From positions 1 to 9,556 of the forward strand of contig JAIRZB010000053.1 of NCBI GenBank assembly GCA_031267435.1: a DNA stretch of 9,556 bases, read 5' to 3'. Positions 1 through 6,135 of the stretch are shown piece by piece. How positions within the stretch are numbered: the first letter of the stretch is position 1; each line of letters begins with the position of its first letter. The notes beneath the pieces are model-generated. The model did no database searches. It saw only the letters and a program-made list of their open reading frames with translations, and was not told the DNA's origin. Source of the stretch: Puniceicoccales bacterium (GTDB lineage Bacteria > Verrucomicrobiota > Verrucomicrobiia > Opitutales > LL51). The position numbers and the translations under genes were made by a program.

Positions 1-212
1 AGTTGCCCTGCCCGCGGCGAAGCCGCGGGCGGGGCCTTAGGCCCCATGGTCGGCCGGTACCACGGGCGATGCCCGTGGTATCGGCCGCAATCCAGGTCCA
101 GGGGATGGATCCCCTGGCAAGGGGTTGCAAGGGGAAGGATTCCCCTTGCCCTGGCGGGGATTCTAAGGGCGCGCAGCCCTTAGGGGGTTGCGATGGGGAA
201 AGATTTTCCCTA
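1..212. repeat. GC-rich array of consecutive hairpins (copy 1)
   Basis: The block is a chain of back-to-back perfect or near-perfect inverted repeats, mostly with 3-nt loops. Stems 5-18/22-35 enclose loop GAA (14 bp, one G-T pair). Stems 51-67/71-87 enclose loop GAT (17 bp). Stems 98-106/109-117 leave a tiny loop (really TGGA). Stems 127-136/140-149 enclose GGA. Stems 163-170/176-183 enclose GCGCA. Stems 194-201/205-212 enclose GAT. The composition is far richer in G+C than the neighbouring genes. Bases 1-35 recur at 1929-1963 with one mismatch, and 160-179 recur inverted at 2051-2070. It may be a mobile or self-spreading palindromic repeat family, an mRNA-end element, or both. No coding function is supported. 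Confidence 0.85.
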
Positions 213-252
213 AAAAATAGGAGCATTTCGATTGTAAAATTTCAATTTTTTG

Positions 253-258
253 CATAAT
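253..258 (+). promoter_or_regulatory. candidate -10 box (CATAAT) of first pseudopilin gene
   Basis: CATAAT matches TATAAT at five of six positions and ends 8 nt before the ATG at 267, so transcription would begin at or next to the start codon. The best -35 is only TTGTAA at 232-237 with a short 15-bp spacer. The call is weak on its own, but it repeats the arrangement seen at the second pilin gene and at fabG. Confidence 0.4.
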
Positions 259-266
259 AGATCGCC

Positions 267-1061
267 ATGAGGCGCTTTAGAGGTAGAGCAAGTTTTTCAC
301 TAATCGAACTAATGATAAGTGTGGGAATTATTGCGATACTCTTGGGGATAATATTTCCAGCAGTGGACATAATTATCGAACAATCACAGCGAACGAAAGC
401 AGCGAGAAATTTGAGAACCATTGCCTTGGCTCACGCAAATTTTATCAATGATTTTGGCAGATCCATTCATTTCAATGACCTTTCCGCAATGAAAAGTGGC
501 GCTGACGGGCCCTTTGATATCAATTTATTTGCTGCACTATTGGCAAAGTACGGCTACATTAAAGATGTCTCCATTTGGGCCTGGGATTTTGATTATTTAG
601 TAAAAAACTACAAACAAACCAAAGGATCGTTGCCGACAAAAATGTACAACACCGATAGTAGTCGCATCGATAACGACTTTGCAGGAGTGCACAGTGGAGG
701 CAGTTTCCCATTAAGTGTGGCATGTTGCGTCGTTCAATCTCCCAATTTTGTTTACACCAAGCTATTGAATTCTAAATTTCCATGCGCATGTAGTCGCGGA
801 TTGTATAGCGATGGCCGTTGGCGAAAAAAATCCGATGGCAATATGGGCGGAATTTGGGGCAATAAGGGCGGATTAATTGCTTTTTTTGACGGCCATGTGG
901 AATGGTTTAAGGATATAATCAATCGATTTACAAAATATGACTTAACGGAAGCGACAACCATTCTATGCGAAACGCTTCCCAATGCCCATGAAGGTCCTGC
1001 TTATACCGATTCCTGTTTCATCAACTGGCAAGGTAACGGTTCCAATGGAGCGATACACTAG
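267..1061 (+). CDS. type II secretion / type IV pilin-like pseudopilin, paralogue 1
   Basis: This 264-residue protein has an N-terminal class III prepilin signal: a short basic leader (residues 1-9), then FSLIEL with Phe10 as mature +1 and the diagnostic Glu14 at +5. A hydrophobic helix runs to about residue 33, with Pro31 at +22 as in GspG-type pseudopilins. Residue -1 is Ser9 instead of the usual Gly. Near the C-terminus, GGLIAFFDGHVEW (201-213) matches the DG end of the 'H-X9-DG' prepilin-associated motif, but Gly198 stands where the His would be. Such large pilin-like proteins are typical of PVC bacteria. The protein is expected to be inserted in the inner membrane, cleaved by a prepilin peptidase and built into a pseudopilus or fibre; its specific role is unknown. 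It is clearly paralogous to the next gene. There is no Shine-Dalgarno before the ATG. Confidence 0.85.
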   Translation: MRRFRGRASFSLIELMISVGIIAILLGIIFPAVDIIIEQSQRTKAARNLRTIALAHANFINDFGRSIHFNDLSAMKSGADGPFDINLFAALLAKYGYIKDVSIWAWDFDYLVKNYKQTKGSLPTKMYNTDSSRIDNDFAGVHSGGSFPLSVACCVVQSPNFVYTKLLNSKFPCACSRGLYSDGRWRKKSDGNMGGIWGNKGGLIAFFDGHVEWFKDIINRFTKYDLTEATTILCETLPNAHEGPAYTDSCFINWQGNGSNGAIH

Positions 1062-1076
1062 GTATTACCCCCGTAA

Positions 1077-1104
1077 TTGATATTTTTATTTTTGAAGTTA
1101 TAAT
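1077..1104 (+). promoter_or_regulatory. sigma70-type promoter of second pseudopilin gene
   Basis: TTGATA (1077-1082) and a perfect TATAAT (1099-1104) are separated by 16 bp. The -10 ends 6 nt before the ATG at 1111, which places the expected transcription start on or beside the A of the start codon. That implies a leaderless mRNA. The sequence between -10 and ATG is only T residues. Confidence 0.7.
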
Positions 1105-1110
1105 TTTTTT

Positions 1111-1893
1111 ATGGAACGTTTCGGAGGACGAAAAAGTTTTACACTAATGGAATTGATAACGGTGGTTGCGATTCTAACGGTTTTGCTAGCCATTACATAC
1201 CCCGCAGCTCGAACCGTTATGGATCGCGTTCAACGGACAAAGGCAGCTAATTACCTGAGAACCATTGCCCTCGCCCATGCTCAATTTATTACCGATTTCG
1301 GTCGCGCTATCACTTTTACGGATATAAAAAATATTTCCGGAAATAATAACCATAATGTTAATAATTTCGCTGCCGTCCTCGCAAAATATGGCTATATCGA
1401 AGACGTCTCCGTCTGGGCTTGGGACTTCGATTATAAAGTCAAGGCCTATAAGCATGATACTTCTAAAACTTTTCCTACCGAAATTTATGACAAATCATCT
1501 AAAAAAACACACGATAGTTTTAGGGTTTTCCCCATAAGTGTCGTTTGTGGTATCGTACAATGCCCCAACTTCGACTATAAAACACTGCTCAAAGGGAAGT
1601 ATCCCGCCGCCTATAGCCGCGGACTCAAAGCCAATGGTTATTGGATGGAATCTTCTACCGATAATAACGGCGGTGTCTTTGGAATTAAGGGCGGTCTCAT
1701 CGCCTACTACGACGGCTCCGTGGAATGGTGTACGAATACGGTTGGTAAATTTACAAAGTATTTTACACAAATGAAAACTTCTACGATTTGTGACGCCATT
1801 CCCAATACCCATAAATCTATACAACACATCGATTTTGCCGATTCCAATTTTTTGAACTGGATCGCAGATAATTCCTGCCATAGCCTGCCATAA
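1111..1893 (+). CDS. type II secretion / type IV pilin-like pseudopilin, paralogue 2
   Basis: This 260-residue tandem paralogue of the preceding gene shares most of the N-terminal half, for example QRTKAA and LRTIALAHA (41-57), and KYGYI.DVS.WAWDFDY (92-108). The prepilin signal is KS/FTLMEL, with Ser9 at -1, Phe10 at +1, Glu14 at +5 and Pro31 at +22. The C-terminal GGLIAYYDGSVEW (194-206) again ends in DG with Gly191 in place of the His of H-X9-DG. The middle region and the C-terminal tail diverge from paralogue 1. Synonymous codons look richer in C at third positions than in paralogue 1, so this may be an older duplication or a separate acquisition. It has its own promoter 49 bp downstream of the first gene, so the two need not be co-transcribed. 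Assignment to a particular pilus or type II system is not possible from this window. Confidence 0.85.
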   Translation: MERFGGRKSFTLMELITVVAILTVLLAITYPAARTVMDRVQRTKAANYLRTIALAHAQFITDFGRAITFTDIKNISGNNNHNVNNFAAVLAKYGYIEDVSVWAWDFDYKVKAYKHDTSKTFPTEIYDKSSKKTHDSFRVFPISVVCGIVQCPNFDYKTLLKGKYPAAYSRGLKANGYWMESSTDNNGGVFGIKGGLIAYYDGSVEWCTNTVGKFTKYFTQMKTSTICDAIPNTHKSIQHIDFADSNFLNWIADNSCHSLP

Positions 1894-1899
1894 CTTGCT

Positions 1900-2074
1900 A
1901 CGGACTCCTTGACCGCAACGGTCAACTTAGTTGCCCCGCCCGCGGCGAAGCCGCGGGCGGGGCAAGGCCCCCCGGTCGGGGGGGGCCCCCCGCCCCACCC
2001 CCGGGGGCCGCCCGCCAACCACCGGCCCGGGGGCGCCCCCCCCGGCGGGTGGGCTGCGCGGCCTTAGAATTCCA
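1900..2074. repeat. GC-rich hairpin block (copy 2), between convergent genes
   Basis: The block starts with TTGACCG-CAA-CGGTCAA (1909-1925). A 16-bp perfect hairpin with loop GAA follows (1931-1946/1950-1965) and is almost identical to the first hairpin of the 5' block. Positions 1966-2048 are nearly pure runs of G and C with several alternative foldings. It ends with 2051-2070, the inverted form of 160-179. It fills the gap between the plus-strand pilin gene and the minus-strand methyltransferase, whose stop codon it abuts. It could therefore act as a bidirectional transcription terminator, although no T-tract follows the stems. The 15-mer at 1900-1914 recurs at 9528-9542. Confidence 0.8.
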
Positions 2075-2872
2075 TCACAGCGAGCGTTGGCGGACACACT
2101 CATAGAGAACAATTGCGGTTGCGATGGACACATTAAGTGAATCCGACTCACCGTTCTGAGGAATGCGAATGGAATGACTTTGCCGAAGCCAAAAATCGGA
2201 AACACCTTGACTTTCCGATCCCACTAAAATGACCGTACCTTTGCGAAAATTTTCTTCAAAATATAATTTTTGTCCACGGGGAGAAGTAACATAAATCGAT
2301 AGCCGATAGCGCCGGGCAAATTGTAAAAATTCTTCCGCCGTAGCATCGTAAATATTAGCAAAAAAAACAGCACCCTGGGCATTGCGAATGGCATTGGGAT
2401 TAAAAATTTCCGTGGAATGGTCGAGCACAATAATGCCATCGACACCCGCGGATTCCGCCGTTCGAACAATCGCACCAAAATTACTTGGTTTTTCAATATT
2501 TTCCGTGGCAATAAAGAGCCCATTTTCGGAAGGAATGCACGCATTTAGGGATAAATTACGGGACTGGGCAAGGGCAACTAATCCGTCGCCATTTTCCCGG
2601 AGCGAAATTTTTTGATACACCTCCGGTGAAATTTGTGTGATGGAAATTTGATCGCCTTCGAGTTTTCGAATAAATGAAAAAAATGTTAACCTATCCGTGA
2701 AGTATTCCTCACAAAATAATAATTCCGTAACGAATTGGTGTGAATGTGCACGGTCAATTTCCCGGAACCCTTCGACAATAAAAATGCCGAATTTTTTTCG
2801 CTTTGACGCCTTCCGCAACTTATCAATAAATTTTATTTTTTCATTATGCCTACTACTGATTCTTTCAAACAC
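2075..2872 (-). CDS. SpoU/TrmH-family RNA 2'-O-ribose methyltransferase
   Basis: The product (265 residues from GTG at 2872) carries the three SPOUT signature motifs. Motif 1 is ATENIEKPSNFGAIVRTAES, with the conserved Asn and catalytic-type Arg. Motif 2 is ILVGSESQGV. Motif 3 is IPQNGESDSLNVSIATAIVL. The N-terminus (ISSRHNEKIKFIDKLRK ... FIVEGFREI) matches the substrate-binding extension of RlmB/TrmH-type enzymes. It should transfer methyl from S-adenosylmethionine to a ribose 2'-OH of rRNA or tRNA; the target nucleotide cannot be told. The frame is open to a TTG at 2899, giving 274 residues. I prefer GTG 2872 because the family usually begins just before ISSR and because a promoter lies 7 nt upstream. 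It is convergent with the pilin genes and divergent from the secretion genes. Confidence 0.88.
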   Translation of the reverse strand: MFERISSRHNEKIKFIDKLRKASKRKKFGIFIVEGFREIDRAHSHQFVTELLFCEEYFTDRLTFFSFIRKLEGDQISITQISPEVYQKISLRENGDGLVALAQSRNLSLNACIPSENGLFIATENIEKPSNFGAIVRTAESAGVDGIIVLDHSTEIFNPNAIRNAQGAVFFANIYDATAEEFLQFARRYRLSIYVTSPRGQKLYFEENFRKGTVILVGSESQGVSDFWLRQSHSIRIPQNGESDSLNVSIATAIVLYECVRQRSL

Positions 2873-2879
2873 CGATTTA

Positions 2880-2909
2880 TTTCTATCAAAATTAAGCAAT
2901 AAATGGCAA
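2880..2909 (-). promoter_or_regulatory. candidate promoter of the SpoU methyltransferase gene
   Basis: On the minus strand TTGCCA (2909-2904) is followed after 18 bp by TAGAAA (2885-2880), and the -10 ends 7 nt before the GTG at 2872. The -35 is close to consensus and the -10 is moderate. If it is used, the message would be leaderless and the upstream TTG start at 2899 would lie inside the promoter and be unusable. Confidence 0.5.
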
Positions 2910-3003
2910 TTGTTTTATGGGTAACATTGGCGATTTTTGCGGAAAAGTTTTATAAAAATTTTTTAATCGATGGGTTTTCATACTTGCGGATTTCTATTTT
3001 TTT

Positions 3004-3009
3004 TATAAA
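3004..3009 (+). promoter_or_regulatory. candidate -10 box upstream of the chaperone-sctC unit
   Basis: TATAAA ends 13 nt before GTG 3023. No convincing -35 lies at the normal distance: TTGCGG at 2984-2989 leaves only 14 bp. The region 2900-3003 is AT-rich and looks intergenic. An activator-dependent promoter would fit, since T3SS genes are often controlled that way, but nothing here shows it directly. Confidence 0.3.
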
Positions 3010-3022
3010 AGCGAACACATCG

Positions 3023-3451
3023 GTGAGATGGGTGGATGCAATTGAACTGCTGGCGCAATACTTTCGCGTCGAAGTAGAGGATTCTAAAGATCAGAATTTA
3101 GAATTGGTCGTAGATCAATGCTTGGATCTAAAGTTTTCCTGTGTAACCAATGACTATCTTTTATTCCGTGGTTATTTTGCACAGAAATTGACGGAGGATA
3201 GTTTCCTCCGCATCAAAAGTATGTTGCAATGGAATTTTGCGCGAATTGCTGATACAAATGATACGCTTTCCATTGATAGTGAAAGCAAGCGCCTTTGTCT
3301 TTTTCGTAAAAAATCGCTGACATCGCTATTCGTCGATAATATTTTTTCGGAAGTGGAATCATTTGTATCAAATTTGGAATTTTGGTCAGATGCTTTTGAG
3401 TATACTCGGGAAGCACCTCGGGGATCAAATTTAATGATTTTTGGATTTTGA
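3023..3451 (+). CDS. CesT/Tir-family type III secretion chaperone-like protein
   Basis: The product (142 residues from GTG 3023) has the pattern of class I T3SS chaperones. An N-terminal amphipathic helix (VDAIELLAQYF) leads into a strand-rich part (LELVVDQCLDLKFS ... YLLFRGYFAQKL). A second helix, SFLRIKSMLQWNFARIA (60-76), has the typical 'LL..NF' placement. Then come LSIDSESKRLCLFRKKSLTSL and a last helix, VESFVSNLEFWSDAF (111-125). Such proteins are small cytosolic dimers that bind effector or component N-termini. The frame is open to ATG 2903 (182 residues), but that extra 40-residue stretch is hydrophobic, Phe/Ile-rich and resembles translated intergenic DNA. The stop is 2 bp before the sctC ATG, so the two genes are very probably co-transcribed. 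The family call rests on pattern recognition and is moderately sure. Confidence 0.6.
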   Translation: MRWVDAIELLAQYFRVEVEDSKDQNLELVVDQCLDLKFSCVTNDYLLFRGYFAQKLTEDSFLRIKSMLQWNFARIADTNDTLSIDSESKRLCLFRKKSLTSLFVDNIFSEVESFVSNLEFWSDAFEYTREAPRGSNLMIFGF

Positions 3452-3453
3452 GC

Positions 3454-5952
3454 ATGAAAAAAATAGGTTACATTATTTGTGGTACGGCGGCTTTACAACT
3501 AATTTATGTTTTTTGGAATCATAAATTTCCTCTAATCTATGCAGAATTACAGGAAAAACCAGCGCCGGCAGTACGCAGGAAAACGAGTAATGATCCGCGT
3601 GTGTTGCATGTCGTGAGTGGGCCTTCAACGGGGAGGAGAAAAGCCGTAAAAAAAACATCTAATGTGGGAAAAAAACCGGAATCGGAAGATCAAAGGGTTA
3701 GTGCAAAGCCGGAAGAGGAGTTAGCGCAAACGGTTGTAAAAGATCAGAGGGATGAATTTTCTACCGATTCTTCAGTAAAATCCACCGGGGAACGTGCCGA
3801 TAGGGCACCAATGGCGCCCGCTATGGAAAAAAAACCGGAATCGGGAGATCAAAGGGTCAGTGCAAAGCCGGAAGGGGGGTTAGCGCAAACGGTTGTAAAA
3901 GATCAGAGGGATGAATTTTCTACCGATTCCTTGGCGCAATCTTCGGTTGGACTCTTCAATGGGACACCGGCAATATCAATGGCAAATAATAAGGTTAGCG
4001 GTCAAACGACCCGTGAAGTAATTGGAGATTCTGGGCAGCCGCTTATCAATCTCGACGCAATCAGTATGGTCAACCCCATAACATTTGTAGAAGGTGATCC
4101 TGCCAATTGCATTCCTTGGAAAACATCGGAATACTATCATTTCGCTAAGAATCAGGAATTAAAAGAATTGGTACGGAATTTTTGTGCGGCACAGTCGATG
4201 GATGTCGTTGTAAGCGATACCGTTGGCGATATTGTTAATGGAAAGTTTAGTAATATTTCGCCGAGACAATTTTGGAAAGATATCGTCAATGCCTATGGAT
4301 TGGTATGGTTTTTCGATGGCAGCATGATGTATGTCTACAAGAGCAGTGAGGTCACATCAGCCGTTTATCAAATGAGTCGCGACGAAATGCGAACGCTGGT
4401 AAAGGTAATTGCCCAACTGGGATGGCTGAGTTCCAATGTAACATTTAGGCCCATGGAGACGGCAGGCATTTTGGTTGTCAGTGGGCCTCCAAAATTAATG
4501 TTGTTGCTGGAAGAATTGTCAAAAAAAGTCGTTGTTGAGCGTGTGAGTGACGTGTATAGCATTCGTTCCTTCCCATTGAAACATGCCTGGGCGTATGACA
4601 TGGCGGTGAATTACCGAGGTGGGATTATGAATATCCCGGGAGTGGCAACCATGTTACAGCAAATTATAGGAGAATTTCCGGTACCCATTGGTGATAGTAA
4701 GCTCGGTGTCAGCATCGATAATTCGAAATCGAATGAAGCAACGGAGAAAAAGGCCATTCCGGGAACGGTATATCATACCAATGAGCCGAAGAAAAAAAAT
4801 AAGGAAGAAAGTAATAAGGATAGCGCCAAGAATGAAGAAAAAAATCCCGTCAACTTGGGAGCAATTTTTATAACCTATGATACCCGTCTCAATGCGGTTA
4901 TCGTAAAAACAAAACAGCAGGATATGTCTTTTATTGAGGATGTTATTAAGCAGCTCGACGTGCCAAGGGATGCGATTAAAATCGACATTGCCGTGGTAGA
5001 TATTACCAAGAGCGGTGCCATGAAGATAGGTTCTAAATTTGCGACTAACAAACGCGATACCAATGCGAAACCTTCTGGGTCGACAGTTTCGGACAAGAAC
5101 ACGGAGCGCATTTCGCTTGATTTTATAGGTAAGGCAACGGCGAGTGTAACAATGAGTTTCGATAAGCTTTTCAGAAATTATTCATTGGCACAGACGTTGA
5201 GCATTTTGGAAGACGTGGGTAATGCGCAAACCCTGACGCGATCTTCCGTGATCACACTGGATAATATTGGTGCCGTCATTGATCGCTCCAATACCGTTTA
5301 CATGCCGGTTACGGGTGCGAAAGCGGGGGGACTTTTCGATGTAACCGTTTCAACAAAATTAGTTGTTATTCCCCACATTGTTCCCGAAGAATTTGATCAC
5401 AATGGTTTTGCAAAAATTAAACTATTAATTGAAGTGAGCGACGGCACCTTCGATAAAAGCCCCCTTGTGGAGACGAGTGGTCCAACAACGGCGACCAATT
5501 CGGTCAATACGGAGGCATCGCTTTTCGAAGGGCAGAGCTTATTCATTGGTGGCTATTTCCATGAAAACCATAGCAGAAGTTCCGCAGGAATTCCTTTTTT
5601 GAAGGATATTCCTCTTCTTGGATATCTATTTAAGACGGACAATCGAGATGATAGCGTGATGGAACGCATTTACATTATTACGCCTTCAATTGTCAACATC
5701 AATGATCCCAAAAGAAAGCAATTAAATCGTTTCTTCACCGACGGCCAATTAGCAGGGGAGTCGACATTGAAGCCCGATGAATTTATTCTAACGCATGACT
5801 ACGAGCGGCCATCCTTCGATAACGCAACGTTTGAAATAAATGAGCCCAAACGTACCTGGGGTAAGCTAATGTCCCAAAAAGAAAAAAATACGGACGATTT
5901 TGAACCCAAAAGGATAACCCAGCACAAAAGACGAATAAGGAGCCGCCGCTGA
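3454..5952 (+). CDS. sctC: type III secretion system outer-membrane secretin SctC (YscC/CdsC family)
   Basis: This 832-residue protein forms the outer-membrane ring of a T3SS. An N-terminal hydrophobic segment (4-20) and a possible signal cleavage after LIYA30 fit export. Residues 31-220 are a low-complexity charged extension with a duplicated 34-residue unit (73-106 and 126-159). The N0 domain follows (about 225-300), including VNGKFSNISPRQFWKDIVNA and GLVWFFDGSMMYVYKSSE, which are signatures of T3SS and not type II secretins. ILVVSGPP (339-346), FPLKHAWAYDM and IPGVATMLQQII mark the N1/N3 region, which carries a Lys/Glu/Asn-rich insert (about 412-466). The secretin domain (about 505-750) ends with GQSLFIGGYF, GIPFLKDIPLLGYLFKTD and ERIYIITPSIV. 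The C-terminal tail is very basic (KRRIRSRR). I chose ATG 3454 over in-frame TTG 3448. There is no Shine-Dalgarno; translation is probably coupled to the chaperone gene. Confidence 0.92.
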   Translation: MKKIGYIICGTAALQLIYVFWNHKFPLIYAELQEKPAPAVRRKTSNDPRVLHVVSGPSTGRRKAVKKTSNVGKKPESEDQRVSAKPEEELAQTVVKDQRDEFSTDSSVKSTGERADRAPMAPAMEKKPESGDQRVSAKPEGGLAQTVVKDQRDEFSTDSLAQSSVGLFNGTPAISMANNKVSGQTTREVIGDSGQPLINLDAISMVNPITFVEGDPANCIPWKTSEYYHFAKNQELKELVRNFCAAQSMDVVVSDTVGDIVNGKFSNISPRQFWKDIVNAYGLVWFFDGSMMYVYKSSEVTSAVYQMSRDEMRTLVKVIAQLGWLSSNVTFRPMETAGILVVSGPPKLMLLLEELSKKVVVERVSDVYSIRSFPLKHAWAYDMAVNYRGGIMNIPGVATMLQQIIGEFPVPIGDSKLGVSIDNSKSNEATEKKAIPGTVYHTNEPKKKNKEESNKDSAKNEEKNPVNLGAIFITYDTRLNAVIVKTKQQDMSFIEDVIKQLDVPRDAIKIDIAVVDITKSGAMKIGSKFATNKRDTNAKPSGSTVSDKNTERISLDFIGKATASVTMSFDKLFRNYSLAQTLSILEDVGNAQTLTRSSVITLDNIGAVIDRSNTVYMPVTGAKAGGLFDVTVSTKLVVIPHIVPEEFDHNGFAKIKLLIEVSDGTFDKSPLVETSGPTTATNSVNTEASLFEGQSLFIGGYFHENHSRSSAGIPFLKDIPLLGYLFKTDNRDDSVMERIYIITPSIVNINDPKRKQLNRFFTDGQLAGESTLKPDEFILTHDYERPSFDNATFEINEPKRTWGKLMSQKEKNTDDFEPKRITQHKRRIRSRR
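3670..3930 (+). repeat. 102-bp direct duplication within sctC (two copies, 159-bp period)
   Basis: Copies lie at 3670-3771 and 3829-3930 and differ at about five positions. They encode 34-residue units beginning KKPES.DQRVSAKPE and ending KDQRDEFSTDS, in the disordered N-terminal extension. The 159-bp period is a multiple of three, so copy-number change would keep the reading frame. The near-identity at synonymous sites implies a recent duplication. Confidence 0.9.
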
Positions 5953-5984
5953 TTTTTTGAGAACCATATGCTCCCGTAGACTCA

Positions 5985-6125
5985 TTATTTCCCAATTTTT
6001 CTAAGGCATGGTATTCGCTCGGCGAGTGGGGTACGATCCCCATGAATCAGCATCTCCACGCGTCCCGGAATTGAAATTTCATAGAAAGTAAAATCCCTAT
6101 TGACGTTTGGGATAGGTACGGCCAT
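5985..6125 (-). CDS. possible small protein, 46 codons, unknown function
   Basis: This minus-strand frame runs ATG at 6125 to TAA at 5985 with a second stop (TGA) immediately after. The product begins MAVPIPNV, contains FYEISIPGRVEMLIHGDR and ends CLRKIGK. It is mixed in charge, without the low-complexity bias of random AT-rich frames, and it covers most of an otherwise gene-free 183-bp gap. I recognise no family. The ATG overlaps the -10 box of the fabG promoter on the other strand, and no promoter of its own is evident. An ORF this short can occur by chance, so it is a candidate only. Confidence 0.3.
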   Translation of the reverse strand: MAVPIPNVNRDFTFYEISIPGRVEMLIHGDRTPLAERIPCLRKIGK

Positions 6126-6128
6126 AAT
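6100..6128 (+). promoter_or_regulatory. sigma70-type promoter of the fabG-mcsA-mcsB-tpk operon
   Basis: TTGACG (6100-6105) and CATAAT (6123-6128) each match consensus at five of six positions and are separated by an ideal 17 bp. The -10 ends 7 nt before GTG 6136, so transcription should begin at the start codon and give a leaderless message. This is the best promoter in the window. Confidence 0.75.
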
Positions 6129-6135
6129 CTAAGCC

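Noticed and set aside
3..257. 84-codon open frame across the first hairpin block (plus strand)
   Set aside because: It starts at a TTG inside a palindrome and its Pro/Arg/Gly-rich product is just the translation of GC-rich inverted repeats. No family pattern is visible.
1929..1965. Classical Rho-independent terminator
   Set aside because: The stem is very strong but no T-tract follows it on either strand. Termination is possible but not the standard form, so it is listed only as part of the repeat.
1707..2205. Overlapping Gly/Pro-rich frames on both strands through the second hairpin block
   Set aside because: They run across the pilin gene end, the G/C runs and the methyltransferase end in other frames. 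The composition is explained by the repeats.
2873..2899. TTG-started N-terminal extension of the SpoU methyltransferase
   Set aside because: The nine extra residues precede the normal family start, and the codons overlap the best promoter -10. GTG 2872 is the simpler choice, though not proven.
3454..5952. Secretin read as a type II (GspD) protein because pseudopilin genes are nearby
   Set aside because: The N0 segment with FWKDIVNAYGLVWFFDGSMM, the VSGPP motif and FPLKHAWAYD/IPGVATML fit T3SS SctC. The neighbouring chaperone supports this, and the pilins are separated by a convergent gene.
5953..6135. tRNA or other structured RNA gene in the sctC-fabG gap
   Set aside because: A short GGGG...CCCC pairing near 6028-6042 exists, but there is no cloverleaf, no T-arm motif and no CCA end.
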